In this document: in pieces, positions 37,215-46,260 of the stretch
Numbering within the stretch: the stretch's first letter is position 1
How the letters are laid out: each line of letters starts with the position of its first letter
Assembly (NCBI RefSeq): GCF_000691505.1
Contig: NZ_JMIP02000017.1
Span: forward strand, 124,001 to 188,000
DNA length: 64,000 nt
From: Halostagnicola sp. A56
GTDB taxonomy: Archaea > Halobacteriota > Halobacteria > Halobacteriales > Natrialbaceae
Direction: 5' to 3'
Position numbers and translations under genes: made by a program
Notes under the pieces: model-generated
What the model saw: only the letters and a program-made list of their open reading frames with translations
The model's database searches: none
Told to the model about the DNA's origin: nothing

Positions 37215-37931
37215 TTACTCGAACTCGAGGGTCTCGAGCTGTTGGGTCGCGCGCTCGACCGCTTCCGGTTCGCCCTGCAGGGCCGCCGTGAGTTCGCGAG
37301 TCGCACGAACGAGGGTTTCGGCGGTTTCCGGTCGAATATCACCCTCGAGCATGCGGATTCGCGTGACGTGGTCCCCCAAGGTCTCGAGGACGCGCTGTTG
37401 GTCGGTCGTGAGCGTCCGCTCCTCGCTCCAGGTGCGAATATCGCGTCGGTAGTCTCGAACGGCGTTGGCGACGGCGATCCCGCGAGCCGATCGAAGCGAG
37501 TCCGGAACCTCCGATGCAGGCGGGCGTCGCCCCTGATCTGTGACTTCGAGTAGCGTGAGAAAGTAGAGTTCGTCGCGCTCTGCGAGCTGCCGTTCGCGCG
37601 CGACGATGTCGGCGACGTGCACTAGTTCGGCGGCCGCGAGGTACGTATCGTCGAGTTCGCGCAGGTCGCCGCCTCTGATGAACCCGCGCTGGCGGACGTA
37701 CTCCCGGGAGCGCTCACGACACCGTTTTGCGAGGTCGCCTGTCGTGCTGTCGTCGACGGTGTTTCGAACCGGCGTCAGATCGAACTCGATCTGCAGGTCC
37801 GTGTGTTCGGTTCGGTCGTCGAGGCCGACGCTCCGGAGCGTCCCACAGTGTGGACAGCTCACGTTCCCCGTTTCGTAGTACGACCAGCGGGTCCCACACT
37901 CGGTGCATTCGCGCTCGCCCCGAATCTTCAT
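37215..37931 (-). CDS. zinc-ribbon protein (TFIIB-type ribbon, DUF7117-like)
   Basis: A 238-residue protein with an N-terminal zinc ribbon (CTECGTRWSYYETGNVSCPHCG, shown here by its four cysteines at about residues 9, 12, 25 and 28) followed by a helical region (TTGDLAKRCRERSREYVRQRG, AELVHVADIVARERQLAE). I place it with the haloarchaeal DUF7117 family from memory. Function unknown; RNA or DNA contact is plausible. The ATG at 37931 starts just before the ribbon, and the upstream open frame is not homologous. Confidence 0.75.
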   Translation of the reverse strand: MKIRGERECTECGTRWSYYETGNVSCPHCGTLRSVGLDDRTEHTDLQIEFDLTPVRNTVDDSTTGDLAKRCRERSREYVRQRGFIRGGDLRELDDTYLAAAELVHVADIVARERQLAERDELYFLTLLEVTDQGRRPPASEVPDSLRSARGIAVANAVRDYRRDIRTWSEERTLTTDQQRVLETLGDHVTRIRMLEGDIRPETAETLVRATRELTAALQGEPEAVERATQQLETLEFE

Positions 37932-38106
37932 GAACCCACCTTCGGTCGGGACGTCAAAAGGTTCACCGACTCGTCGAGTCGACCGGTACCGAACTCGGAC
38001 GCACGGACCCAATCGGCAGCGGGGTCGGCCGATTTCGCTTCGGTCGAACGCGTAACTGGCACTTCTGGTACCGGTCTTTTTGCGTCTTCGCCGGGAACGA
38101 CCCCGT

Positions 38107-38253
38107 ATGCGAGACGAACAAGAGATCCGCGAGCAGTACGAGTTCCTCGAGGAGCAACTCGAGAGCGACGAGATGAACCACGACGGCGTCGAGCGGATGT
38201 TTACGTACTACAAGCGCGCGCTCGGGTGGGTCCTCGAAGAAGAACACATCTGA
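38107..38253 (+). CDS. small acidic protein (48 aa)
   Basis: ATG at 38107 to TGA at 38253: MRDEQEIREQYEFLEEQLES and on to YYKRALGWVLEEEHI, strongly helical and acidic. The composition and clean start divergent from the zinc-ribbon gene suggest a real small haloarchaeal gene. Function unknown. Confidence 0.65.
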   Translation: MRDEQEIREQYEFLEEQLESDEMNHDGVERMFTYYKRALGWVLEEEHI

Positions 38254-38661
38254 GACCACCGGCAATTGCGATTGACATATTGAGATTCGATCCGTTGTCG
38301 GTACCTTTAAGTTCTCCCGGGCAATTTTTTCAGTTGACGCTTCGCTTGGAGGGCCGAAGCGTCAGCGGGGACCAATTCAGGGCGGCAAGCAACCGCGTGA
38401 CATTTTTCGGTGTTCCACATTCCCGACGATGCGGAGTCGTGCTCGAAGCGTTCCGGACGTCTGGTTTATCTCGCATTGGATCTCGAATTTTCCGCCACGA
38501 GAACGATGAGTTTCGAAGTGTAGGAACATATCATACGAACGAATAGCATACCAAATTGCACCCATGTTCAATGCCACCAAATGATGTGGATATCGGCAGG
38601 TAGAACCCTTCAGACACAACAATAACAACATACAAGTGCTCGAGTCACCTCCCATGATAAA
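38254..38661. other. 408-nt gap before the EamA transporter, with one hairpin
   Basis: No gene is supported. It contains a T-run (38323-38330), a perfect inverted repeat (next entry), and a lower-GC stretch from 38520 to 38661 that serves as the promoter zone of the downstream transporter. A 92-codon minus-strand frame (38377-38655) is cysteine-rich and unlike a haloarchaeal protein. Confidence 0.45.
38336..38363. repeat. 9-bp inverted repeat (hairpin)
   Basis: GACGCTTCG (38336-38344) and CGAAGCGTC (38355-38363) are exact inverted copies around a 10-nt loop. T-rich sequence lies on its left. It could be a terminator for a minus-strand transcript or the end of a small mobile element. No partner copy was seen in the window. 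Confidence 0.6.
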
Positions 38662-39693
38662 ATGAATTCACAGAGAGATATTCTCCTCTTTGCCGCGCTC
38701 GCACTCGCCTGGGGAACCGCCTTCAGCGCGATCGAGATCGGACTCGGATCGCTGCCGCCGCTCCTCTTTGCCGCCTTCCGACTCGACTTCGCAACCGTCC
38801 TGTTCGTCGGTCTCGTCGCCGCGCTCGGTCTCGAGTGGCGGCCGCGAACACGAGCGGACGCAATATCGATCGTCACCGGCGGCGTGCTCCTCGTGGGCGC
38901 TCACTACGGCCTCTTGTTCGTCGGCCAATTGTACGTCTCGAGCGCCGTCGCTGCGATCGTATTGAGCCTGACGCCCATAGTCACGCCGCCGATCGCGCTC
39001 GCGTTGCTCCCGCGAGAGCGAATCCGACCGCCCGCAGCCGTCGGGCTGGTGCTCGGACTGGTAGGTGTCGTGGTCATCGCCGTCTCCGGCGGTTCGCTGG
39101 GCGGGCAGGCCCTCGGCGTCGGCCTCCTGTTCGGTTCGGCCCTCTCGATCGCCATTGGCTCGGTCGTCCTCGAGCGAACGAGCGCGACGCTGTCTATCAT
39201 CCCGCTACAAACGTGGGCGATGGGCGTCGGCGGACTCGCGTTGCACGCCGTCAGCGTCCTCCACCCCGGGGAAAGCGTCCTCGTGGCGACGTTCACCGGC
39301 GATGTCGTTGCCGCGCTCGCGTACCTCGGCGTCGTCTCGACGGCCGGTGGCTTCCTGGCGTACTTCGTCCTGCTCGAGCGCGTCGGCGCGACGGAACTCA
39401 GCCTCGTCAACTACACCTCGCCCGTGATCGCCGCCGCGTTCGGCTGGCTCCTGCTGGGCGAGTCCATCACGGCCGCGACGGTCGCCGGGTTCGCGCTGAT
39501 CGTCCTCGGCTTTACCCTCTGTAAGATCGACAGCCTCTGGAAGCTCGTTCGACCGATCGTCGACGACGAAAGCGGGGACTCCTCGAGACCCGCGAACGGA
39601 TTCGTCGTCAGGCGAAATCCCTACGTTCGCTCCGCGAGCTCCGAGAGCGAGACCCGATCGACGCCCTCGTCACGGCAGTCGTGTGCCGACTGA
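38662..39693 (+). CDS. EamA/DMT-family exporter
   Basis: A 343-residue protein with two EamA repeats, about ten transmembrane helices in all (AALALAWGTAFSAIEIGLG at the start; SLVNYTSPVIAAAFGWLLLGE in the second repeat). The last 55 residues form a hydrophilic tail. The family exports amino acids and other metabolites; the substrate cannot be told from sequence. Confidence 0.88.
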   Translation: MNSQRDILLFAALALAWGTAFSAIEIGLGSLPPLLFAAFRLDFATVLFVGLVAALGLEWRPRTRADAISIVTGGVLLVGAHYGLLFVGQLYVSSAVAAIVLSLTPIVTPPIALALLPRERIRPPAAVGLVLGLVGVVVIAVSGGSLGGQALGVGLLFGSALSIAIGSVVLERTSATLSIIPLQTWAMGVGGLALHAVSVLHPGESVLVATFTGDVVAALAYLGVVSTAGGFLAYFVLLERVGATELSLVNYTSPVIAAAFGWLLLGESITAATVAGFALIVLGFTLCKIDSLWKLVRPIVDDESGDSSRPANGFVVRRNPYVRSASSESETRSTPSSRQSCAD

Positions 39694-39809
39694 TCGATCG
39701 ACGCGGACGCGTTTGTTTACTCGGGGTCGAGTGAACAGATTTCCGGCAGTCGCGGTCGGTGCGCCATCAAAAGTACCATACCGTCGCACGACTCAGTAGC
39801 TGATATCGA

Positions 39810-40931
39810 GTGGTTTCCGTGACCGAAAAAAGCGAATATCGAGACGATTACCCCGACAAGACGCTGTATATTCCGGGCCCGACCGAAGTGCGCGAGGACG
39901 TCATCGAGGCGATGTGCGAGCCGATGTTCGGCCACCGCATGGACCGCATGACCGACCTCTACACGACCATCGTCGAGGACACGAAGGAGTTCCTCGGCAC
40001 CGACAACGACGTCATCGTCCTCACCGGGTCGGGAACCGAGTTCATGGAGAGTTCGATCCTGAACCTCGTCGACGAGAACGTCCTCGTCACGACCTGTGGC
40101 AGCTTCAGCGAGCGCCAGGCCAACGTCGCCGAACGCCTCGGCAAAACCGTCGACACCCTCGAGTACGAGTGGGGCCAGGCGGTCAAACCCGAGGACGTCC
40201 GCAACTATCTCGAGGAATCGGACACCGACTACGACGTGGTCACCTGCGTGAAAAACGAGAGTTCGACCGGCGTCCGCAACCCGGTCGAGGAGATCGGTGA
40301 CGTCGTCGCCGAGTATCCGGACACCTACTTCGTCGTCGACGCGGTCTCGTCGCTCGGCGGGGACTACATCGACATCGACGAACACGGGATCGACGTGATC
40401 TTCACCTCCGTCCAAAAGGCCTTCGCCATGCCGCCGGGGCTGGGCGTCTGCGTCGTCAGCGACGACGCCTACGAGCGCGAACTCGAGAAGGAGTCGGCCT
40501 CCTGGTACGGCGGCTTCCAGCGCACCCTCGACTACTACGACCGGAAGGGCCAGACCCACTCCACGCCCGCGATTCCGATCATGCTCGCCTACCGAAAACA
40601 GATGAAACACATGCTCTCCGAGGGCCACGACGCGCGCGACCAGCGCCACCGGGAGATGGCCGAGTACACCCGCGAGTGGGCCCGCGAGCACTTCGCGATG
40701 TTCCCCGAGGAGGGCTACGAATCCCAGACCGTGAGCTGTATCGAGAACACGCAGGAAATCGACGTCGCCGCGACCATCGACGCCGTTAGCGAGGAGTACG
40801 ACATGGTCTTCTCGAACGGCTACGGCTCCGCGCTCGGCGAGAAGACGTTCCGCATCGGCCACATGGGCGAACACGATCTCGAGAGCATCAAGGAGCTAAC
40901 CGACGCGATCGAGGACGTCGCCGATCTGTAG
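39810..40931 (+). CDS. class V aminotransferase (alanine-glyoxylate / serine-pyruvate aminotransferase family)
   Basis: A 373-residue PLP enzyme from a GTG start. YIPGPTEVREDVIEAM and GHRMDRM mark the N-terminus; VLTGSGTEFMESSIL binds the PLP phosphate; the internal-aldimine Lys203 lies in SVQKAFAMPPG. The C-terminus has FRIGHMGEHD. Family members transfer amino groups between alanine or serine and glyoxylate or pyruvate. With SerA and GlyA in the window it may act in glycine/serine turnover, but they are not in one operon. Confidence 0.92.
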   Translation: MVSVTEKSEYRDDYPDKTLYIPGPTEVREDVIEAMCEPMFGHRMDRMTDLYTTIVEDTKEFLGTDNDVIVLTGSGTEFMESSILNLVDENVLVTTCGSFSERQANVAERLGKTVDTLEYEWGQAVKPEDVRNYLEESDTDYDVVTCVKNESSTGVRNPVEEIGDVVAEYPDTYFVVDAVSSLGGDYIDIDEHGIDVIFTSVQKAFAMPPGLGVCVVSDDAYERELEKESASWYGGFQRTLDYYDRKGQTHSTPAIPIMLAYRKQMKHMLSEGHDARDQRHREMAEYTREWAREHFAMFPEEGYESQTVSCIENTQEIDVAATIDAVSEEYDMVFSNGYGSALGEKTFRIGHMGEHDLESIKELTDAIEDVADL

Positions 40932-41032
40932 AAAGGCGTCTCAAGCGTAGCGTGAAACTGGACCACGGTATTGGACCGGATCGGTAGCAGCAAACGTAAC
41001 GACTTACGTGTGATCGGTCGAACACGAGGCAA

Positions 41033-42385
41033 ATGGTTGCGCTCGAGCGGCTGCGTACGACCGGCGCGACGCCCGAACTGGTCGCCGTCATCGTCTCGAA
41101 TCTTCTGCCGCTCGTCGGGGTCCTCCTGCTCGAGTGGAACGCCGCGACGCTCGTCACCGTCTACTGGTTCGAACTCGGCGTCTTGTGTTTCTGGGCGCTG
41201 GTTCGGGCGCTCTTTGCCGGCCGGCCGTCCGAATTCGACCCGGAGATGTATCTCCTCGGGGCGCTCGTGGACAGGCCCGTTTCGGTTCCGATCCCGCGCA
41301 CCGGCCTCGAGATACGGCTCTCGACGCTCCCCATCTTCGCCATGGCGGTTCCGATACTCTCGCTCATCTGGTTCGCCACGGGGGCCGTGACCGTCGGACT
41401 CGTCGGTGGCCACGCGCTCGAGTCGAGCGCAATCGAGACGGGAGTCCTCGCTGTCGGCGTCCTCTTTCTCACCGAGGGGAGCCGGACGGGACTCGAGTAC
41501 TTCTACCGACAGGGGTACCGCGAGCACAGCGCCCAAACGGCGGTACGCGGCGTGATCTGGCGCATCGGAGTGCTATTCATCGTCGGGCTCTGTATCGCAG
41601 TGCTTGCCGTGGGGGCAGATCCTGCCGTGGCCAGTGACGAGTCGATCGCCGCGGTGGACCCGACGATCGTCGGCCTCCCGCTACTGATCGGTATCGTCCT
41701 CGTCAAATCGGGATTCGACCTCGCGGACGTCTACCGCGACCGACTGGCTGCGCTCGGGAAATCGATAGGCGAACACTTCGACAGCGGGGAGACTCCAGCG
41801 ACGCCGGGGAACACTCCAACGGCGCACGCGCACACTCCGGCGACGCCGGAGCCGATCGACGATTCCGTGCCGGACGCAGAAAAACGAGTCCGTCCGCCCG
41901 TCGGCGGTCGCCTACTCGTACCTTGGGCTCACCTCAAACGGTATCCGAATCTCTGGTTCGTTGGCGTGTTTATCGCCGCTGGCGGGCTTTTGTTCGCGTT
42001 CGACGGTGCCTGGTCGATCGTGGCCGGGTTCGGGGTCGTCGCCGTCGCCGTGACCACCCTCTCGATCCACCTAGACTACTGGCTCCGCTACGCTTTCGTC
42101 GAATACCGGATCGACGACGACGCGATCGTCGGCTACGACCGGCTGTTTCGACAGCCGGTGTGGCACATCGAGACATCGGGCCAGCACACCGCCCGCCTCG
42201 AACGCGACTGGATCGACGGCCGACTCGAGACCGCAACCGTCATCGTCGAACATCCTGCTACCGACCGCACTCTGTGGCTTCCACGAGCTTGCGATCCAGC
42301 GGCGATTCTCGAGGTTCTCGACCGCCAATCCGACGAGTCGGTTCGAGCGAAATCGAATCGCTCGAGCCCGTCAAAAGGGAGCTAG
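41033..42385 (+). CDS. DUF6498 membrane protein
   Basis: A 450-residue protein. The N-terminal half has several transmembrane helices (ELVAVIVSNLLPLVGVLLLE, TLVTVYWFELGVLCFWALV, which I recognise as the DUF6498 pattern). A Thr/Pro/Ala linker (TPATPGNTPTAHAHTPATPE) leads to two more helices and a C-terminal soluble domain of PH-like strands. Function unknown. Its stop codon overlaps the end of the intein frame of the RFC fragment on the other strand. Confidence 0.75.
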   Translation: MVALERLRTTGATPELVAVIVSNLLPLVGVLLLEWNAATLVTVYWFELGVLCFWALVRALFAGRPSEFDPEMYLLGALVDRPVSVPIPRTGLEIRLSTLPIFAMAVPILSLIWFATGAVTVGLVGGHALESSAIETGVLAVGVLFLTEGSRTGLEYFYRQGYREHSAQTAVRGVIWRIGVLFIVGLCIAVLAVGADPAVASDESIAAVDPTIVGLPLLIGIVLVKSGFDLADVYRDRLAALGKSIGEHFDSGETPATPGNTPTAHAHTPATPEPIDDSVPDAEKRVRPPVGGRLLVPWAHLKRYPNLWFVGVFIAAGGLLFAFDGAWSIVAGFGVVAVAVTTLSIHLDYWLRYAFVEYRIDDDAIVGYDRLFRQPVWHIETSGQHTARLERDWIDGRLETATVIVEHPATDRTLWLPRACDPAAILEVLDRQSDESVRAKSNRSSPSKGS

Positions 42386-42424
42386 TCTGACTCGACTCGA
42401 GCGTTCGCGAACGAAGTAAGCGAT

Positions 42425-43132
42425 TCAATCTCGATTCCCGTCTCGGGAATATCCACGACGAAGACAACCAATTACCGCCTTCTTCTGTTTTATGTAGTTC
42501 TCTTCGGCTGGAATCTCGTATCGTTCGGCGAACGATTCCGAGACAGTAACGAACGTTCGATCGCCGTCCATCGACGAGAGCCAATCCAGCGACGTAGACG
42601 AGTCCCTAGCAGCAACGGGTGTTTCCAGTGGTCGAACGATCCGTTCGTCACCGGAAAGCGACTCGGCCTGGCACCACGAGAGTCCCGTTTCGTCTACGAC
42701 GAGGAGTTTGTGTTCTGGCGTGACCGTGAATTCGTTTCCATCTCGAGTCTCTATCGAGACGAGATCGGTTGCATCTTTTGAAAAAACGTGCGACGGAGAG
42801 ACGTATTCAAACGTGCCGTCATTACTGTAGGTGAGTATCTCGAGATCATTATCAGGTGTACCAAACCCGTCAACGTCCCCAACCACCGTCGAAATGGGAG
42901 CAATACCCTCATTTGTCAGTACTGGTGTCTCACCGGTGACGCACTTTCCGGTTCCGGCCGGACCCCCAAGCATGAGGTGCGGCAGGTCGTCCTGCTCGAC
43001 GTACTGAGAGAGCCGCGGGATGATGTCTTCGTGGCCCTTGATGTCGTCGAGGGTTTCGGGACGGTACTTCTCGATCCAGACTTCGGTCCGTCCCGGCGTC
43101 GACTCCGCGGTCTCGGCGTCGGCCTCGCTCAT
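42425..43132 (-). CDS. rfcS: replication factor C small subunit, N-terminal piece ending inside an intein
   Basis: The first 63 residues are a clamp-loader subunit: [20 protein letters not shown] and [14 protein letters not shown], which is Walker A interrupted after GTGK. An intein begins at Cys (42943): [18 protein letters not shown] (block A), [21 protein letters not shown] (block B) and [12 protein letters not shown]. After [11 protein letters not shown] the frame reads YSRDGNRD and stops; shifted by one base it continues [12 protein letters not shown] to a stop at 42382. The rest of the intein and all of RFC beyond Walker A are missing. RFC loads the PCNA clamp and is essential, so the remainder must exist elsewhere if the sequence is right. 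Confidence 0.88.
   Translation of the reverse strand: MSEADAETAESTPGRTEVWIEKYRPETLDDIKGHEDIIPRLSQYVEQDDLPHLMLGGPAGTGKCVTGETPVLTNEGIAPISTVVGDVDGFGTPDNDLEILTYSNDGTFEYVSPSHVFSKDATDLVSIETRDGNEFTVTPEHKLLVVDETGLSWCQAESLSGDERIVRPLETPVAARDSSTSLDWLSSMDGDRTFVTVSESFAERYEIPAEENYIKQKKAVIGCLRRGYSRDGNRD
42428..42943 (-). other. intein N-terminal part in the RFC Walker A motif
   Basis: About 172 residues from the Cys after GTGK. Splicing blocks A and B are intact, including the TPEH motif; the segment [19 protein letters not shown] resembles the region just before the endonuclease core in haloarchaeal RFC inteins (from memory). No block F/G follows. Confidence 0.75.
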
Positions 43133-43294
43133 ACGTGTCGAGAGGGGCGGGCCGAAGATAAAACGACCGAACCGCGAGCAGACTGGAGCGCTCGAGCGGC
43201 CAGTTCGTCGACGGTCTCGAGTCGGTCGTTCTGACGCTCACTAAAGGTGTCATCATAGACACTATTTTATCCGCCAGCGCGGCGTACCGTCGAT

Positions 43295-44425
43295 ATGCCA
43301 ACCGATACCACAGGAGCGTCGAAACCCAACGCGTCGAACCGCTCGTCGGCCGGGCTGCTCGCTCGAATCGCCGTGCTCGTAGCGGTCCTCGTGCTCGTCG
43401 TCGGGAGCGGACCGGGGCTGGTCGCCGCCCAGTCGGTCGACGGCCCCGACGGGTTCGACGGCACGGTCACCGTCGAGGAGGGAGAATCCGTCGACAGCGT
43501 CGAGGCGTTCGCGGGCAACGTCATCGTCGACGGCACCGTCACCGGCGACGTGAGCGCGCTCGCCGGAAACGTCTACGTCAACGGCGAGGTCGAGGGGGAC
43601 GTCTCGGTCGCCTCGGGCAACCTCGAGATCAACGGAACCGTTGGCGGCGACGTGAGCGCGGCCGCGGGCAACGTCCGCCTCGCCGAGAACGGATCGGTCG
43701 GCGGCAACTTCCAAGCGGGCGGGGGGACCGTCCTCGTCAACGGGACGATCGACGGCGACGCGATGATCGGCGCGGACACGATCGAACTCGGCGAGACGGC
43801 GTCCATCTCGGGCGACCTCGAGTACAGCGGCGACTTGCAGGGCGAGACGGGAGTCGTCGAGGGCGAGGTCACCGAAGACTCGTCGATCGGCACCGGGCCC
43901 GATACGGGGCTCGAGCCGATCGTGACGTGGGTGTTCGCGCTGTACACGCTCGCGCTGAACCTGCTCCTGGGCGCGGCGTTGCTCCTGCTCTTCCCGCGGT
44001 TTTCGAGCGGCGTCGCCGACCGGGTCGCGAACGCGCCGGTGCGGGCGGGGCTGGTCGGGCTGGCGGTTCTCATCGTCGTCCCCATCGCACTGATCGCCCT
44101 CGCGATCACGGTGGTCGGAATCCCGCTCTCGATAATCGGCGGGTTCGTCTTCGCGCTGTTCGTCTGGATCGGAATCGTCTACGGGCGCTTCGCCGTGGCC
44201 GCCTGGCTCCTGTCGCTCGTGGGACTCGACAACCGGTGGCTCGCGCTCGTCGTAGGGCTGGTCGGCGGCGCGTTGCTCGGGCGGGTTCCGATCGTCGGCG
44301 GCATCGTGAACTTCCTGATCTTCCTGCTCGGTCTCGGCGCGCTCGCGATGACCCTCTACGGAGGACGGCGGCGAACCCGCGAGTCCCGGGCGCGAACGGG
44401 AACCGGCGAATCGACCGCCGACTGA
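43295..44425 (+). CDS. bactofilin-like (polymer-forming) membrane protein
   Basis: A 376-residue protein with an N-terminal signal/transmembrane segment (IAVLVAVLVLVVGSGPGLVAA), then about 150 residues of beta-helical repeats built on VTGDVSALAGNVYVNGEVEG and VGGDVSAAAGNVRL, and a C-terminal membrane part of about four helices. The repeats are like bactofilin / polymer-forming cytoskeletal domains, here outside the membrane judging by the signal. Probably a cell-surface or envelope scaffold. Confidence 0.85.
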   Translation: MPTDTTGASKPNASNRSSAGLLARIAVLVAVLVLVVGSGPGLVAAQSVDGPDGFDGTVTVEEGESVDSVEAFAGNVIVDGTVTGDVSALAGNVYVNGEVEGDVSVASGNLEINGTVGGDVSAAAGNVRLAENGSVGGNFQAGGGTVLVNGTIDGDAMIGADTIELGETASISGDLEYSGDLQGETGVVEGEVTEDSSIGTGPDTGLEPIVTWVFALYTLALNLLLGAALLLLFPRFSSGVADRVANAPVRAGLVGLAVLIVVPIALIALAITVVGIPLSIIGGFVFALFVWIGIVYGRFAVAAWLLSLVGLDNRWLALVVGLVGGALLGRVPIVGGIVNFLIFLLGLGALAMTLYGGRRRTRESRARTGTGESTAD

Positions 44426-44558
44426 TCGGTCTCGAGCGTTCGGCCGGTCGCGGTTCCGAGCGTTCGATTGCGGCCTCGAGCAATCGAGAGGAATTGGACT
44501 CGAGCAATCGACGGGCGTCCAACGACGCCCTCAAGTTCGAACGGCGACAACGGATCGT

Positions 44559-44792
44559 ATGCGCGTCACCGTGGACGTCAAAGGCGAAGACACCCACGAG
44601 TTCGCCCTCGAGGACGTTCCCACCGATCCAGCCGCGGAGTCGAACGGCACGCCGACGTACGCCAACCTCCTTTCCGAAGTCGATCTCAGCCCCCACGAGG
44701 TGTCAGTCCTCGTCGACGGCCGCCCCGTTCCGGAGGACCAGCCGGTCGACGCCGACCACGTCACCGTGCTTCGATTGATCAAGGGCGGGTAA
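44559..44792 (+). CDS. samp2: ubiquitin-like small archaeal modifier protein (SAMP2-type)
   Basis: A 77-residue beta-grasp protein ending in the diagnostic Gly-Gly (VTVLRLIKGG). The segment LSPHEVSVLVDGRPVPEDQPV closely matches Haloferax SAMP2 from memory. SAMP2 is activated by the E1-like UbaA and is either attached to lysines of target proteins or donates sulfur for tRNA thiolation. The open reading frame has no upstream partner in an operon; the start ATG at 44559 gives the family length apart from a slightly longer middle loop (DPAAESNGTP). Confidence 0.93.
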   Translation: MRVTVDVKGEDTHEFALEDVPTDPAAESNGTPTYANLLSEVDLSPHEVSVLVDGRPVPEDQPVDADHVTVLRLIKGG

Positions 44793-45414
44793 TACCGAAT
44801 TACCAAATTCATCAACGCGACTGACAGAGTGCGGACGATCGATCGTTCTCGCAGTATGGGATCGAATCGCCCATCCATCTGTTCGAGGCGAGAGAGCGCG
44901 TCTCCGAAGCGAATTGGGCGTGGAAAGTCGATCCGCTATCGTCGGTTCGAACGAACTGGGATTCTATTTCCGTCGCCGAACGCTGGGCGACTCGAGGAGG
45001 CGCTCGAGTCGAGTTCGACGGCTCCATGGCCTCGAACTCGACGACAATTCCGTCGCTGTCGGCCCGGATTTCGCTTCGTGTCTCGAACCGAGCAATGAAC
45101 GGAAACTGAGAGATCGACGCGCCGGTCGATAACTGTGATCGTCCGGCCGCGGTGCCGGTCGACGAGCCCGCGTATCGGGGGCGAGTCAATCGTCTTTTAT
45201 CGGTCTCAGTCTCTCGGTTTCGGTCGCCGGTCATCTGGAGAGCGGCTTGGACGACGGTTCGGTCCGCTCTCGATCCGTGACGGCTCGACGTCCGTGGTAC
45301 TCTCCGTAGCAAATAGTTCACCAGTCGTGTCGGCACCGTCAGTAACAGGCTTTTTTGCAGACTCAAAAATATCTACACAATTACAAAGGCCGGATCAAGC
45401 CAACGTCGACTGGC
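44793..45414. other. 622-nt gap with a decayed reading frame
   Basis: No gene can be supported. From about 44832 to 45107 one plus frame gives protein-like sequence (SQYGIESPIHLFEARERVSE, NWAWKVDPLSSVRTNWD, then a stop at 45107) without a proper start, suggesting the remains of an unidentified gene. The last 80 nt are AT-rich and hold the promoter of the MscS-like gene. Confidence 0.4.
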
Positions 45415-46203
45415 ATGGTATACTCTCTACCCGCACAGGCGGTACAGCTCCCGAACTGGCTTCAGGACCCGGTCGCAGAACTGATAACGTTCGTTCCCCG
45501 GCTGATCGGAGCGGCGATCATCCTCCTCATCGGCTGGGTCGTCGGCCGCTTCGCCGCGCGCGTCGTCGGGCGCATCGCCGACGGCATCGAACTCGATCGG
45601 ATGGTCCTCGAGACGCCGCTCGGACGAATCCTCGGCGGCACTGAACAGGCCGTCTCGAGCGCGTTCGGTTCGTTGGCGAAGTGGTTCGTCTACGCGCTCG
45701 CGATCCTCGCGGCGGCGAACGCGCTGGCGATCCCGACGCTCTCGGAGTGGATCTCGACGGCGGTGTCGTACCTGCCGGCGTTCATCGCCGGGCTGCTCGT
45801 CATCGTCCTCGGATTCGTCGTGGCGGACTTCATCGGGGACGTGATCGAACGGACTCGAGCCGCGACGCAGACGGCCTACGCGGGCTGGTTCGCGAACGGC
45901 GCACGGATGTTCCTCTACTTCACGGCGATCGTCATCGGCCTCGACACGATGGGGATCGACGTCGGCATCCTCTACGTCTTCGCCAGAGCGCTCGCGTGGG
46001 GACTGGCGGCCGCGGTGGCCATCGGTGCCGGCGTCGCCTTCGGCTGGGGCGGCAAGGACTACGTCTCCGAGAACATCGACGGCTGGATGGGACGGACGAG
46101 TACGGTCACGCCGTCCGAGGAAACCCAAAGCGAGAGTCCCCGCGGCAGCGACCGCGACGCTGGCTCCGAACCGAGCGCCGGACCGGGCGCAGAGGACGAC
46201 TAG
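45415..46203 (+). CDS. MscS transmembrane-helix domain protein
   Basis: A 262-residue protein with four to five transmembrane helices (LIGAAIILLIGWVVGRFAAR, YLPAFIAGLLVIVLGFVVAD, the pore-helix-like GLAAAVAIGAGVAFGWGGKD). It belongs to the conserved TM-helix group of the mechanosensitive-channel family but lacks the cytoplasmic beta and alpha/beta vestibule domains of MscS. The C-terminal tail is a charged Ser/Glu linker. The ATG at 45415 begins the membrane-protein-like sequence. Confidence 0.85.
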   Translation: MVYSLPAQAVQLPNWLQDPVAELITFVPRLIGAAIILLIGWVVGRFAARVVGRIADGIELDRMVLETPLGRILGGTEQAVSSAFGSLAKWFVYALAILAAANALAIPTLSEWISTAVSYLPAFIAGLLVIVLGFVVADFIGDVIERTRAATQTAYAGWFANGARMFLYFTAIVIGLDTMGIDVGILYVFARALAWGLAAAVAIGAGVAFGWGGKDYVSENIDGWMGRTSTVTPSEETQSESPRGSDRDAGSEPSAGPGAEDD

Positions 46204-46260
46204 ACGACCCACACGGGCGGCGGCCGACGTCCGCAAAGACGCGTCGCGGACAAGTCGGCG

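Noticed and set aside
38377-38655. Minus-strand 92-codon frame in the gap before the EamA gene
   Set aside because: Cysteine- and basic-rich, with no homology that I recognise, and it overlaps the transporter's promoter.
44812-45366. Minus-strand 184-codon frame after SAMP2
   Set aside because: The Arg/Ser/Thr-rich composition is typical of a shadow frame. The opposite strand looks more protein-like, but is also broken.
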